In this document: positions 1 through 8,768 of the stretch, one piece after another | Numbering within the stretch: position 1 is the first letter of the stretch | Layout of the letters: each line of letters begins with the position of its first letter | Notes under the pieces: generated by a model | Database searches by the model: none | Told to the model about the DNA's origin: nothing | The model's input: only the letters and a program-made list of their open reading frames with translations | Position numbers and translations under genes: made by a program | Assembly: GCA_905221605.1 (NCBI GenBank) | Contig: CAJNDS010000268.1 | Span: forward strand, 70,001-134,000 | Direction of reading: 5' to 3' | DNA length: 64,000 nucleotides | Origin: Symbiodinium natans | Lineage: Eukaryota > Sar > Dinophyceae > Suessiales > Symbiodiniaceae

Positions 1-425
1 GTCCCTGGACCTTGTGGAGACACAACCTGCCCAGCAGGTGCCGGCAAGTGTATGCTACTACAGTTTTGTTAACTCCGTTGTACTTGCAGCTGTTATCTCA
101 GAGCAGAGCCAGACGTGCCCCCTGCACTGCCCCTTTATGATTGCAGAAACCTGTCGATGAAACTATGGGCCACCTGCTGGCTGGATGTCTCTCACGAGTT
201 TGGCCATCTGGATGACAGCGAACACTACGAGGAGATGATGGATGTATGTGTGCGTGTATGCCAAAGGTCTAAACTGCACTTCTGAAGATCCACTTACCTT
301 CGTATCTTGGCGTTCGCGTCTGCAAGGAGTGTAGTGTCTTTGGTTTCGGGTTGCAGGGATCCAAAGGCAGCAGGACCGGCCTACAGGCGGCCGCCCCCCA
401 CGGCATCGGATTGCAGCTCCCCTAG
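1..425 (+). CDS. 3' end of an unrecognised split gene (cut by window start)
   Basis: Proposed exons are 1-37, 90-243 and 357-425. The middle exon has acceptor TTGCAG at 84-89, a 51-codon open frame containing LSMKLWATCWLDVSHEFGHL, and donor GTATGT at 244. The last exon follows TTGCAG at 351-356, keeps phase 0 and ends at TAG 423-425. The first piece joins in phase across a 52-bp intron but is too short to be sure of. I do not recognise the protein. The 5' part lies outside the window. The support is splice-site quality and phase agreement, not homology. Confidence 0.4.
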
Positions 426-985
426 CGAATTTGGCAGCTTTCCAAGATGAGGGAGGGGGGTGGATTCGGGTTTAGGGCTTTCGGAAGTTTAGGGTTTCGA
501 GTTTTGTGGCGGCGTTTGAGGTCAGATCTCGTGGCCGCAGGCCGAGGCGAATACAAGACTTTGTCAGGGCTGGAGTTAAAACTCGAGTGCAAGGTTGCTG
601 GAAACCCTAAAAAAGACCTAAGCCCTATAACCCCTACGCAACCTATACCCTAAAAACTACCCAACCTTCACCTTATACCCCAAACACGATTAAACCCTGC
701 CCTAAATTGAGGGTTGAGTCTTTCTTGAGGTTCAGGTTATAGGGTTTGGGGCTTAGCGTTTAAGGCTTTAGGGATCGAGTTTCCTCAAGCCCTAAACCCC
801 TAAGCCATGAATCGCAAGCCACAGGACTGTTCATCCGTGGTTCTCGCGGCGGATGTCCCTTGGCACTAAAGCTAGACGCGACCCCGGGGTTTAAGGTTTA
901 GACAAGGCAGTGATGGTCTCATGGAGCTGGGAATGGGGCAATAGGCAGGATTCATATTCATTGCCTCATTCTTAGCTCTCGACAG

Positions 986-1041
986 GGTTTGGCCTATGAC
1001 GGTCATGAACCAGCATGTATTTCATGCGCCGTGAAGAAGCT
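986..1041 (+). CDS. candidate exon, unrecognised protein
   Basis: After acceptor GACAG (to 985) the frame reads GLAYDGHEPACISCAVKKL. It ends at a possible GC donor inside CTGCGTTTAG; a GT donor one base later breaks phase with the next exon. With the GC donor it joins in phase to 1464-1553. A weaker upstream candidate at 825-888 also fits in phase. Telomere-like repeats flank it on both sides. Confidence 0.3.
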
Positions 1042-1463
1042 GCGTTTAGAGTCTAGAACTGAAGTCTTTGGGGTCTGGGGATGAAGGCTTCGGGTTTAGG
1101 GTTTAGGGCTCAAGGCTTTGGGTTCAGAGTGCATGCTGCTTTTGGTACCATAGCTACGGTGGCGCCCTGGCGCACTGAGTGACACATGTTCAGTATTTTA
1201 CAGCCGCGCGCGCAGATTCTCTGAAATTGAAAATCTTATACCCAAACCCAGGGCCCGAGCGAGGCTTCCATTCTTTGAAGGAACGAACTGGGCCTTGCCC
1301 AAAGCCCTAAACCCCATAAACCCTTTAATCCTTCGCTCCTTAAAACCCAAAGGCCCCGAAACAAACCCCCAATGCCCTACAATCCGCCCCCAAACCTCCA
1401 AAACACTCCAAAACCCCAAACCCTAAAATCCCCCCAAAACCCTACGTAAACGCCAGAATTCAG

Positions 1464-1553
1464 GTTCCGCATTCTTCGTGCTGCGGGGGGTTCGGAGGCA
1501 GACGTTAAGCTCAGCGAGCTTGACGGAAAGGACGAACACACCTTGCATCAGGG
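1464..1553 (+). CDS. candidate exon, unrecognised protein
   Basis: Acceptor AATTCAG ends at 1463. The frame contains FRILRAAGGSEADVKLSELD followed by GKDEHTLHQ and stops at a GTTGGG donor at 1554. The residue mix is typical of soluble protein rather than repeat translation. Phase agrees with 986-1041 and with a possible small exon at 1612-1644 (donor GTGAGC). No family recognised. Confidence 0.4.
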
Positions 1554-1854
1554 GTTGGGGGTTGCAGTGTTTAGGGTTCTAGGTTTTCGGCATCTTGGGA
1601 CAGAGTCTAAGGCCTTATGCCCGAACCTCCACTATGAGTGGGGGGTGAGCCTATGACCCGCCCCAAAGTCTGAAGCTGAGACCCTGAAGGTGAGAAAGCA
1701 AGTGCTTGCTTCTAAGTGTCGACACTTCCCTGAACTTAGTGAGCCCAGCTGCGTTGGTGTTCTTAGGGTGCAGGGTTTGCGTTTAGGGTTCAGGGTTTAG
1801 GGTTGAAAGGGTAATTAGGGGACCGGAAGCTGTGTAGCGCCATGACGATTCAAG

Positions 1855-1910
1855 TCCCCATAGATTCTCATAGTCCCTGGGCGGTTGATTGTGGGGACTT
1901 GGACCGCCTG
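1855..1910 (+). CDS. candidate exon, unrecognised protein
   Basis: Acceptor TTCAAG ends at 1854. The open frame includes PIDSHSPWAVDCGDLDRL and ends at donor GTGCTT (1911). It joins in phase 0 to 2263-2336 across an intron of 352 bp that is almost entirely CCCTAAA and CCCTAATAAA repeats. The exon also contains an imperfect inverted pair (AAGTCCCCA / TGGGGACTT), so a non-coding hairpin is an alternative reading. Confidence 0.35.
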
Positions 1911-2262
1911 GTGCTTCGAGCTAACCCTAAACCCTAAACCCTAAACCCCTGAACCCCTAAACCCCCTAAACCCCTAAACCCCTGAACCCCTAAACCCCTA
2001 AGCCCCTAAACCCCTAAACCCCTGAACCCCTAAACCCCTAAACCCCTAAACCCCTAAACCCTGAACCCTAAACCCTAATTAAACTTTAAATTTAATAAGC
2101 CCCAATAAATCCTAATAAATCCTAATAAACCCTAATGAACCCTAATAAACCCTTATAAAGCCTAATAAACCCTAATAAACCCTAATAAACCCTAATAAAC
2201 CCTAATAAACCCTAGTAAACCCTAGTAAACCCTAAACCCTAGAACCCAAACCCTCCATGCAG
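1911..2262 (+). repeat. CCCTAAA / CCTAATAAAC array forming one intron
   Basis: The tract changes from CCCTAAA and CCCCTAAA heptamers/octamers to a run of the 10-bp variant CCTAATAAAC at about 2100-2230, then back. It is bounded by a possible donor GTGCTT and acceptor CCATGCAG. The block of one variant inside another suggests local slippage expansion. Confidence 0.75.
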
Positions 2263-2336
2263 GAGCACTGGTGGTGGGACACCAAGACCTCCAACGACGG
2301 TGGCGCCGTCAACGATCCGGTGCGCCAACCGCAATG
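2263..2336 (+). CDS. candidate exon, unrecognised protein
   Basis: Acceptor CCATGCAG ends at 2262. The frame reads EHWWWDTKTSNDGGAVNDPV and onward to RQPQ, with donor GTTTTG at 2337. Three adjacent tryptophans and a mixed polar composition argue against repeat translation. It joins in phase to 1855-1910. The join to the next strong exon (2522-2673) is not in phase, so an intervening exon or a different donor is missing. Confidence 0.4.
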
Positions 2337-2521
2337 GTTTTGAGGGTGGTTTAGGGTTTAGGTTGTAGGGTTTAGGTTTGCTTTATCAGAAGCTGTCCTG
2401 GTTTTTCTGTGGGCACAATAGTCAGCATTTTAGCCGAGCAAACAAAACCTAACCACCCTTTGACTTAGGCTACTGTTTCAGGTTTCTATAGCATTGGGGG
2501 ATCCAGGGCTTAGGGCTTCAG

Positions 2522-2673
2522 GTCCTGCCGGCTGGCATGCTCAAAAGCCCAAGCCCGAGAGCCCAGAAGCCTTTTTTTCGGAGGAGATGCGCCAGTTCTA
2601 CGCCTCCTGCCTGCAGCGAGGTGTTTTGACGCCGGAACCCAGGCGCGCGGCGCGAGGGAGACAGGACAGGAGG
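2522..2673 (+). CDS. candidate exon, unrecognised protein
   Basis: Acceptor CTTCAG ends at 2521 and donor GTGTGT starts at 2674. The 50-codon frame contains ESPEAFFSEEMRQFYASCLQ, which looks like an amphipathic helix, then an Arg-rich tail. This is one of the longer non-repeat blocks in the first 5 kb. No family recognised. Confidence 0.45.
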
Positions 2674-2928
2674 GTGTGTTTTGTTGAGGTTTGGGTTTCT
2701 TTTTTTGGAGTTTAGAGGTTTGGGGCCTAAGAGACCAGAAGGGTTTCAAGTGGGGCTTGGGGTGTGTAGGGTTTTGAACATGGCGCTTAGGGGAACCCCC
2801 TCTTTGCAGCTGATGGGTTAGGGCGCTTTGCGGTCGACATTTCGCTGCTAGTAAGCAAAAGGAAGTGGCCGCCAACATCCATGTTGTGTCAGCTAAACCC
2901 TAGATGGTGATTTCCCTAAATTGCTGTC

Positions 2929-2995
2929 CTTTTTGGGGTCCTCGTTACAAGGCGGCCCCTCTTATGTAGGGTACCCCAAAAAATACCCCCTAAGT
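2929..2995. repeat. small inverted repeat
   Basis: TTTTTGGGGT near 2930 pairs with ACCCCAAAAA near 2985, giving a foldback of about 65 bp between repeat tracts. It may be a short MITE relic. Nothing else is visible in the spacer 2880-3370 beyond degenerate CCCTAAA units. Confidence 0.4.
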
Positions 2996-3375
2996 TTGAG
3001 AACTAACCAAATGGGGTGTCCTTTCTCGGGACACGCTAGCCACAAGCCTTCTAATCCCTGTAAACCCGACAAACCCTATAAACCCGAGAAGCCCTACAAG
3101 CCCCTAACCCTACATCAGCATTTGGCTTTAGGGATTTAGGGTTGCCCTTTGGCACCTAAACCCTAAACCCTGCACCCTAAACCCTACACCCGACACCCTA
3201 AACCCCCTCGCCCCACAAATATTCGGAGAAATGTGTATGCACAAAATCATCCGTTCCCATAGAGACACCTCCCGGAGTAGTCTTTTGGGGTCTAAACCCT
3301 AAACCCTAAACCCTAAGCCCTGAACCCTAAACCCTAAACCCTAAACCCTGAACCCTAAACCCTAAACCCCCTGAG

Positions 3376-3458
3376 ATGGCGCCTCGTGGTTCACAACGTG
3401 GCAACGGCCGGGTCGAAAGGTGCGGTCCGCATTCTACAGCAACCCGGCGTTGTATGGG
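3376..3458 (+). CDS. candidate exon, unrecognised protein
   Basis: It begins after CCTGAG (3370-3375) within a CCCTAAA tract. The frame reads WRLVVHNVATAGSKGAVRIL then QQPGVVW, up to donor GTAGGC at 3459. An earlier donor (GTTGTA after QQPG) would join in phase 0 to 3672-3728. The family is unknown. Confidence 0.4.
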
Positions 3459-3671
3459 GTAGGCTTCAGGGTGTAGGCTTCAGGGCTTAGGGTTCAGGGT
3501 TTAAGGTTTAGGGTTTAGGGTTTAGGATTTAGGGTTTAGGGTTTAGGGTTTAGGGTTTAGGGTTTGGGTGGGGGGGGGTCTTTGGTTTGAGTCTAGGTTT
3601 GTCGGGGCTGTGGATCTTTATGGCCGGTGATTGCAAACCTTTTGGATAATGCAATAGGGGTTTGGGTTCAG

Positions 3672-3728
3672 GATCGCTTTGACGTGGAGAAAGCCCAGTT
3701 CTCCTGCGGCCATTCTTTTTGTCTCATG
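3672..3728 (+). CDS. candidate exon with Cys/His pair
   Basis: Acceptor GTTCAG ends at 3671. The frame reads DRFDVEKAQFSCGHSFCLM and a GATTCC donor follows at 3729. The FSCGHSFC segment resembles the centre of a RING finger (C-x-H-x2-C), but the remaining metal ligands are not visible in neighbouring pieces, so this is only a hint. Confidence 0.3.
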
Positions 3729-3734
3729 GATTCC

Positions 3735-3845
3735 CCTACCCCCCTTCCCCCATAATCAAGGCTATTTAGGGATGGTTAAGCCTAATTGACAAATTAGGGG
3801 GGGTAGTATAGAGGGGGGGTTGTAAGGGAACCGATGATAGTAGCA
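3735..3845. repeat. C-rich/G-rich foldback element, family with 36490-36665
   Basis: A left arm rich in CCCCTACCCCCC and a right arm ending in GGGGGGGTAGTATAGAGGGG then TTGTAAGGGAACC can pair. A similar arrangement ending in TCGTAAGGGAACCCATGAA occurs at 36490-36665. I read this as a degraded MITE-like family. Confidence 0.4.
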
Positions 3846-4192
3846 CGAGAGGGACTTGCCGGCGACTGGTCGAAGAAATTCGAAGAAACGTCGTCGATTT
3901 GCACGTTTGCTCGTGTCTTACAAGGATGTCGAGTCGAGTAGGTGGGTTCTTGGGCTCCGGCTTTAGTCTAGGTGTGAGGGTTTCGGGTTTAGGGTTTAGG
4001 GTTTAGGGATGAGGGTTTAGGGTTTAGGGTTTAGGCTTCAGGGATTTCAGGGTTGAGGTTTTGGGGTTTTAGGATTTATAGACGCCGCAAGATGCCGAAC
4101 GGCACATGCCTTTCCCAGGTTTGCAGGTCTAAACGACTTAAGGGTTTACAGGGGGTTTGTCGGCGATGGCGCGTTTGCCCTAGACTCAGTCA

Positions 4193-4235
4193 GGGCTTAG
4201 GCCGCCCCCCTACGTTGGGGGGCGGCGCTTAAGCC
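4193..4235. repeat. strong GC-rich hairpin
   Basis: GGGCTTAGGCCGCCCCCC pairs with GGGGGGCGGCGCTTAAGCCC around a loop of about five bases. It is a near-perfect stem of about 18 bp. It lies upstream of a candidate exon region (4410-4480) and is not part of the heptamer repeats. Confidence 0.6.
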
Positions 4236-4740
4236 CTTCGACCTCGATGGCGCAAGCCGACCCAGGTCGCTCGCCCGCCTCCCACAGCATGAGGGTCGGT
4301 AGCGCCCACGATAAGCCCGGTACCGGAACACGTTCTCCTCGCGACCAGTACTGGTCTCTTATAATAAGTAATTACCCTAAACCCTCGGTCATGACCCTGC
4401 CGCTGACCTTTCCAGGGGCCCCCCCACAACCCCAGCCCAGGAAGTCCCTCTCGCCGCAGCGTGCTTGGCTCGCGTGGGGTGGGAGAAAAGTGTTAGATGG
4501 CCCTCCACAATCGGGCCAAAGCTGCTCAGCTTGTTCCGAAACCTAACCTTCACAGCACCTACGCCTCATCACAGCAAACCCTAAACCCTAAACACTGGAC
4601 CCTAAACCCTAAAGCGGGAGGGGGGAAGAAGGGGTATGTTGGGCAAGCCGTGTTCTGAGGCAGTTGCGGCCATATGGCCGATCCGAGGCCAAGACTAACT
4701 GGCGTACTGCAGGTTTCTTGTGTTTAGGGTTTAGGGTTTA

Positions 4741-4806
4741 GGGTTTAGGGTTTGGGTTTTGGGTTTTGGGTTTTGGGTTTTGGGTTTTGGGTTTTGGGTT
4801 TTGGGT
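4741..4806. repeat. TTTAGGG array switching to TTTTGGG
   Basis: TTTAGGG units give way to about eight copies of TTTTGGG, a homogenised variant of the same heptamer. It lies in the spacer or intron before the terminal exon at 5030. Confidence 0.7.
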
Positions 4807-5029
4807 TCAGGGTTTGATCCAAGGGGAGGGATATCTCGGGAATCTTCGGGAAGCTCAGGGGGATGTTAGGATGTGGAGGAGCACCGGGATTAGAGCCTAT
4901 AAAAAGAAGTCCCTGGACCAATTTGGCACACAACGCCCTGATGCCGAAACACGAAACCCTACAATGTAAAAGCCTGCAAAGCCTCTTAACCCTATAAATG
5001 CCTATAAACCCTGAACACCCTACCTACAG

Positions 5030-5351
5030 GTTTCTTTTGCAAGCTATAGTGACAGCCTCGAACACGTTGTGCACCCTCACGGATCAGTGGCAGCTACAGC
5101 GGCTGGGTTCGCTGCAGCGACATCATGAAGGGACTACGCTCAGCCGCAAGGTGTGGGGAGAGGCCGAGGCAAAGGCATGGCTGACAACTTACCGACAGCT
5201 TTACACCTCGGAGATGCAGATGGTGCGCCGGGTATGGACCGCGGAGGATGCTGACGCCTGGTTGAAGGCGTACCGGCAACTTGCGAACATGGAGACAATG
5301 ATGATCCGAGCCGCGGGTCACGACCTGAGCATCGCGGCTGTCGCCCTCTGA
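5030..5351 (+). CDS. terminal exon with a tandem 27-residue repeat
   Basis: Acceptor CCTACAG ends at 5029. The frame stays open for 106 codons to TGA 5349-5351 and is the longest open exon in the first 20 kb. Two adjacent 27-residue units begin KVWGEAEAKAWLTTYRQL and RVWTAEDADAWLKAYRQL and end MVR and MIR, so the segment arose by internal duplication. Both look helical. An upstream ATG at 4998 falls in degenerate CCCTAAA sequence and is less likely to be used. No family recognised. The 3' flank to about 5580 holds degenerate repeats and a 9-bp hairpin. Confidence 0.55.
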
Positions 5352-5518
5352 GCACCTTACTCGTCGTCAGTCGCGGTCCTGCAGTATCGCCCGAATTTGG
5401 GGTAGTCTCGGAGCCCTACACCATAAACTCCATAAAGCCCTAAACCCCAAACCTCAACCACTCAGAACCAAACCCGAAACTCGGAATCCCAACTCCTGAA
5501 CCCCCGCCTGATTCTGAC

Positions 5519-5549
5519 GAGCTTCTCCCTGATTTGGGGAGAGAAGCTC
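5519..5549. repeat. perfect 9-bp hairpin
   Basis: GAGCTTCTC and GAGAAGCTC are exact reverse complements separated by 13 bases. It sits about 170 bp downstream of the stop at 5351, so a role in 3'-end structure is possible but unsupported. Confidence 0.5.
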
Positions 5550-5752
5550 CCTTTGAAGAACAAGGGCTCCCTCAAGGCCGCAAGAGGGTTCAGGGTTTAG
5601 GGTTCAGGGTTTAGGGTTCAGGGTTTAGGGTTCAGGGTTTAGGGTTTAGGGTTCAGGGTTTAGGGTTTAGGGTTTAGGGTCTAAGCAAACGACCCAAAGA
5701 AAGGTATGGGCAGCTGCCCAGTGGAAGTTGAAGACCAAACCTCTAGGTCTTC

Positions 5753-5905
5753 AGGGGTAGGAGGGATTTTGAGAAGGGGACCCTTAAGCTTATTCCCCTA
5801 TATGACCCCTATAGTTTAGGGTTTAGGGTTTAGGGTTTACATACCTTATATAGTCCCTTTTTGCCCAAGTAGCCCCTAGATAACCCCCAAATAGCCCTAA
5901 GGTCC
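5753..5905. repeat. dispersed element, copy 1 (GAGAAGGGGACCCTTAA family)
   Basis: It shares the order AGGAGGGAT, AGAAGGGACCCTTAA, CCCTATAT, ACCTTATATAGTCCC, AAGTAGCCCC with copies near 17560-17690 and 48383-48500. This copy is interrupted by a TTTAGGG tract. A-rich/C-rich termini and the fixed order suggest a short non-autonomous element. Confidence 0.5.
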
Positions 5906-6023
5906 TAAACCCTAAGGTCCTAAACCCTAAAAGCTAAACCCTAAACCCGAAACCCTAAACCCTGGCCCCATTATATGCCTCCTTAATCCTCCTTGCGGGG
6001 GTCCCTCCTTTCGTCCCTTGAAG

Positions 6024-6077
6024 GTCGCCGTGGAAGGGAGTGACGGAAGTGAACTCTGCCAGGGGCCCCTGCTGAAA
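6024..6077 (+). CDS. candidate exon, unrecognised protein
   Basis: Acceptor TTGAAG and donor GTGAGTGG (6078) enclose 18 codons reading VAVEGSDGSELCQGPLLK. Both ends are phase 0, matching the next candidate at 6381-6449. The strong donor is the best evidence. Confidence 0.35.
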
Positions 6078-6179
6078 GTGAGTGGAGTTTAGGGTTTAGG
6101 GTTTAGGGTTTAGGGTTTCGGGTTTAGGGTTTAGGGTTCAGGGTTCAGGGTTTCGGGTTTAGGGTTTAGGGTTCAGGGT

Positions 6180-6345
6180 TTTGGGTTTCGGGTTTTGGGG
6201 GTAGGGGTTAGGGGTGTAGGGGTTTAGGGGTGTAGGGGTGTAGGGGTTTAGGGGTGTAGGGGTGTAGGGTGTTGGGGTGTAGGGTTGTAGGGTTGTAGGG
6301 GTGTAGGGGTGTAGGGGTGTAGGGGTTAGGGTTTAAGGTTTAGGG
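6180..6345. repeat. GTAGGGGT / TGTAGGG variant array
   Basis: A G-rich derivative of the heptamer (GGTGTAGGG, GGTTGTAGGG) is repeated about 15 times with little of the standard TTTAGGG inside. It is a local expansion of one variant. Confidence 0.7.
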
Positions 6346-6380
6346 TTCAGCACCTCAAGTCCAGGCATTCACTAGTCAAG

Positions 6381-6449
6381 CAGCGTGATTGTGAAACGCG
6401 AGTGCCCACCCACCCAGAGCAGCTCAGAAAACATTCAGAAAATATACAG
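6381..6449 (+). CDS. candidate exon, unrecognised protein
   Basis: It starts after GTCAAG and ends before GTCACT. The 23 codons read QRDCETRVPTHPEQLRKHSE then NIQ, phase 0 at both ends, in register with 6024-6077. A further small piece (GQASAYYRADQ, about 6650-6683) and 7072-7125 continue in phase. Confidence 0.35.
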
Positions 6450-6896
6450 GTCACTCAATCCACAAACCCTCACTCAATCCATAAACGTAGGCCCTGTACC
6501 CTAAGACCCTAAACCCCAACTTTTCCAACCAGATAGTTCTTATAGGGATTAGGGCTTTGCCCTAGTGCTGCACTTATGCGCCGCCCTCAGTCTATAGTCG
6601 ATAGCTGCTCCTGGGGCCCAACCTGGTGGAGCTACTTGTATTTCAGGGGCAGGCTTCTGCTTACTACAGGGCTGATCAGGGTTTAGGGGTTGAGGGGTTT
6701 GGGGGATTAGGCATTTAGGTGTTTGGGATGTAGGTGTTTAGGGGTTTAGATTTAGGTTTGTAGTGGTTTAGGGTTTTGGGGGTTGAGGGGTTTCCCCTAA
6801 ACCCCTAAGTCCCTAAACCCGAAACCCCTAAACCCTAACCCCTAAACGGAAAGTCCTGAACCCCTCAACCCCTAAACCCCGAAACCCTCAATCCCT

Positions 6897-7064
6897 AAAC
6901 CCTCAGTCCCTAAACCCTAAACCCTAAACCCTAAACCCTAAACCCTAAACCCTAAACCCTAAACCCTAAACCCTAAACCCTAAACCCTAAACCCCAAACC
7001 CCAAACCCTAAACCCTAAACCCTAAACCCTAAACCCTAAACCCTAAACCCTAAACCCTAAACCC
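6897..7064. repeat. long CCCTAAA array
   Basis: About 24 nearly perfect CCCTAAA units with two CCCCAAA variants. It precedes the candidate exon at 7072. Its orientation is opposite to that of true + strand TTTAGGG tracts nearby. Confidence 0.85.
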
Positions 7065-7071
7065 CTGCAAG

Positions 7072-7125
7072 GCCTGAAGGCCACGACGTCCAACGTCCGA
7101 CGTCTGGAGTGGTCGGAAGGCCCAG
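7072..7125 (+). CDS. candidate exon, unrecognised protein
   Basis: Acceptor TGCAAG lies directly after the CCCTAAA array, and donor GTTCTC starts at 7126. The frame reads LKATTSNVRRLEWSEGP and fits the phase left by 6650-6683. The opposite strand is also open here, so strand assignment rests on the phase chain. Confidence 0.35.
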
Positions 7126-7379
7126 GTTCTCTGGCCCCCTTGAGCTCTTGAGAAGCTGCACGTAGCCCTAAACCCTAGGGTTTAGGGCTAGGGTTTAGGG
7201 TTTAGGTTTAAGATGTAGGGTTTAGGGTCTAGGGGTTAGGGTTGAGGGTGTAGAGTTTAGGGTTTACGGCTCAGGGACGTTCAGGGTCTCTGCCCCCTTT
7301 GAGTTCTTGAGAAGCTTCAGGGTTTAGGGTTTTAGGGTTTGAGGCACGGGCTCTGCCCCGCTACAAACCCTGCAAAACG

Positions 7380-7680
7380 TTGCAACCATATGAAGTAGGG
7401 TTCATATTTCTTGTACTGCGGACTCGAGGTCGTGAATCATATCAAGGTGAGACAGCTTAGATTTGTACCAAGCACGGTTAGCAAGCACACAACATCAGTG
7501 GTCGAGGACGTGAGTTTACCGATCAATGGTGAAGCTTCGCAAGCATAGAGGAGATAGAGTCAATGGTGTCATCAAAGCGTTGAACCCAATCAGCGACCGT
7601 GTCTGTACCGCCAAAAGGACACCAAATAGATACACTCGCCAATATTAAGCAGCAACCTTATATACACTCACCAAAAACAG
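7380..7680. other. 300-bp unique block without clear gene
   Basis: No heptamers occur here. The minus strand has an open stretch reading GGTDTVADWVQRFDDTIDSI then SSMLAKLHH before a stop. The + strand offers small exons with good donors (GTGAGA, GTGAGT). I cannot choose. It may be a decayed retroelement or gene piece. A motif TATATACACTCACCAAA at its 3' edge recurs near 17720. Confidence 0.3.
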
Positions 7681-7955
7681 TAACATAATCCCTGCTTCAT
7701 ATAACCCCTAAACCCTATAAAGCCCCAAAGCTCAGCCCCAAACTCTAGGCACCTGCCAATCCAAAGTCCCTAAAGTTTTCGGGTTTCTGGTTTAGGGTTT
7801 TGGATTTAGGGTTTAGACTATTCGTATACCCGGGGTCTAGGGTACCCAACAAATCTGGGGAGGCTGTTCTGACTCCCCACTCGCAAAGTCGGGGGTCGCT
7901 GAATAGGGTCCCTGCTTAGAACACCACCCAAAAGCCCTACCAGCTGTTTCTGACA

Positions 7956-8059
7956 GGTTCCTAGTACGGAATGAGGGAATGAGGTACTCTCTATAATCCC
8001 TTAATAAGAGTGTATCTTGGGGGATATCAGGTAAATTCCCTCATTCCCTACTAAGAACC
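7956..8059. mobile_element. MITE-like element, GGAATGAGGGAAT family
   Basis: Terminal inverted repeats of about 24 bp are nearly perfect: GGTTCCTAGTACGGAATGAG at the left against GGTTCTTAGTAGGGAATGAG read from the right. The whole element is 104 bp with no coding capacity. A related copy lies at 42593-42694. Confidence 0.6.
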
Positions 8060-8768
8060 AGGGGGTTTCGCCAAGGGACGTGGCTTCTTTGCGGGCCACA
8101 TGCGACAAGGAGGCCCCCAAGCTTTTGTGTGTAGGGTTGGTGGGTTTAGTGGGCTTCGGGTCTGTCGGGTTTGGGGCAAATCCTAAACCCTAAGCCCTAA
8201 ATCCTAAACCCTAAACCCTAAACCCTAAACCCTTCGCGGCTTAGGCCCTCCACTGTGAACCTCATAAACCAGATGTGCCCTATGGCTTCTGAGGGCCGTA
8301 TCAGCCTTGTAAACCAAAGAGCCCAAAACCATATGTTGGCCAACGGTGTGAACTGGTCATTTTCGGGTTCAAACTTGGTAGGTTCGGGTTTCGAATTTCG
8401 GGTTTGGGGCGTATGAAGGGCTTGCACAGACAAGAGAGACTTCTGGCCAACCTTTGGCCAGGTTTTTTTTTTTGTTTTTCTGTTTTTGGGGTCTGGGGTT
8501 GGGGTGTTTCGCATAGACCTAGAACCTCGGAGCACTGGCCCTACACCCGAATTCCGAAGTTCATAGCACGGCGCACTGCTTAGGCTGTAGGGTTTGCAGG
8601 GTTCACAGGGTTTTCAGTTTAGGGTTAGGGTTTAGGGTTTAGGGTTTAGGGTTTAGGGTTTAGGGTTTAGGGTTTAGGGTTTAGGGTCTAGGGTTTAGGG
8701 TTTAGGGTTTAGGGTTTAGGGCTTAGGGTCCCGGCTATTGAAGGGCTTTTTACTCATCGCCTTCGCAG

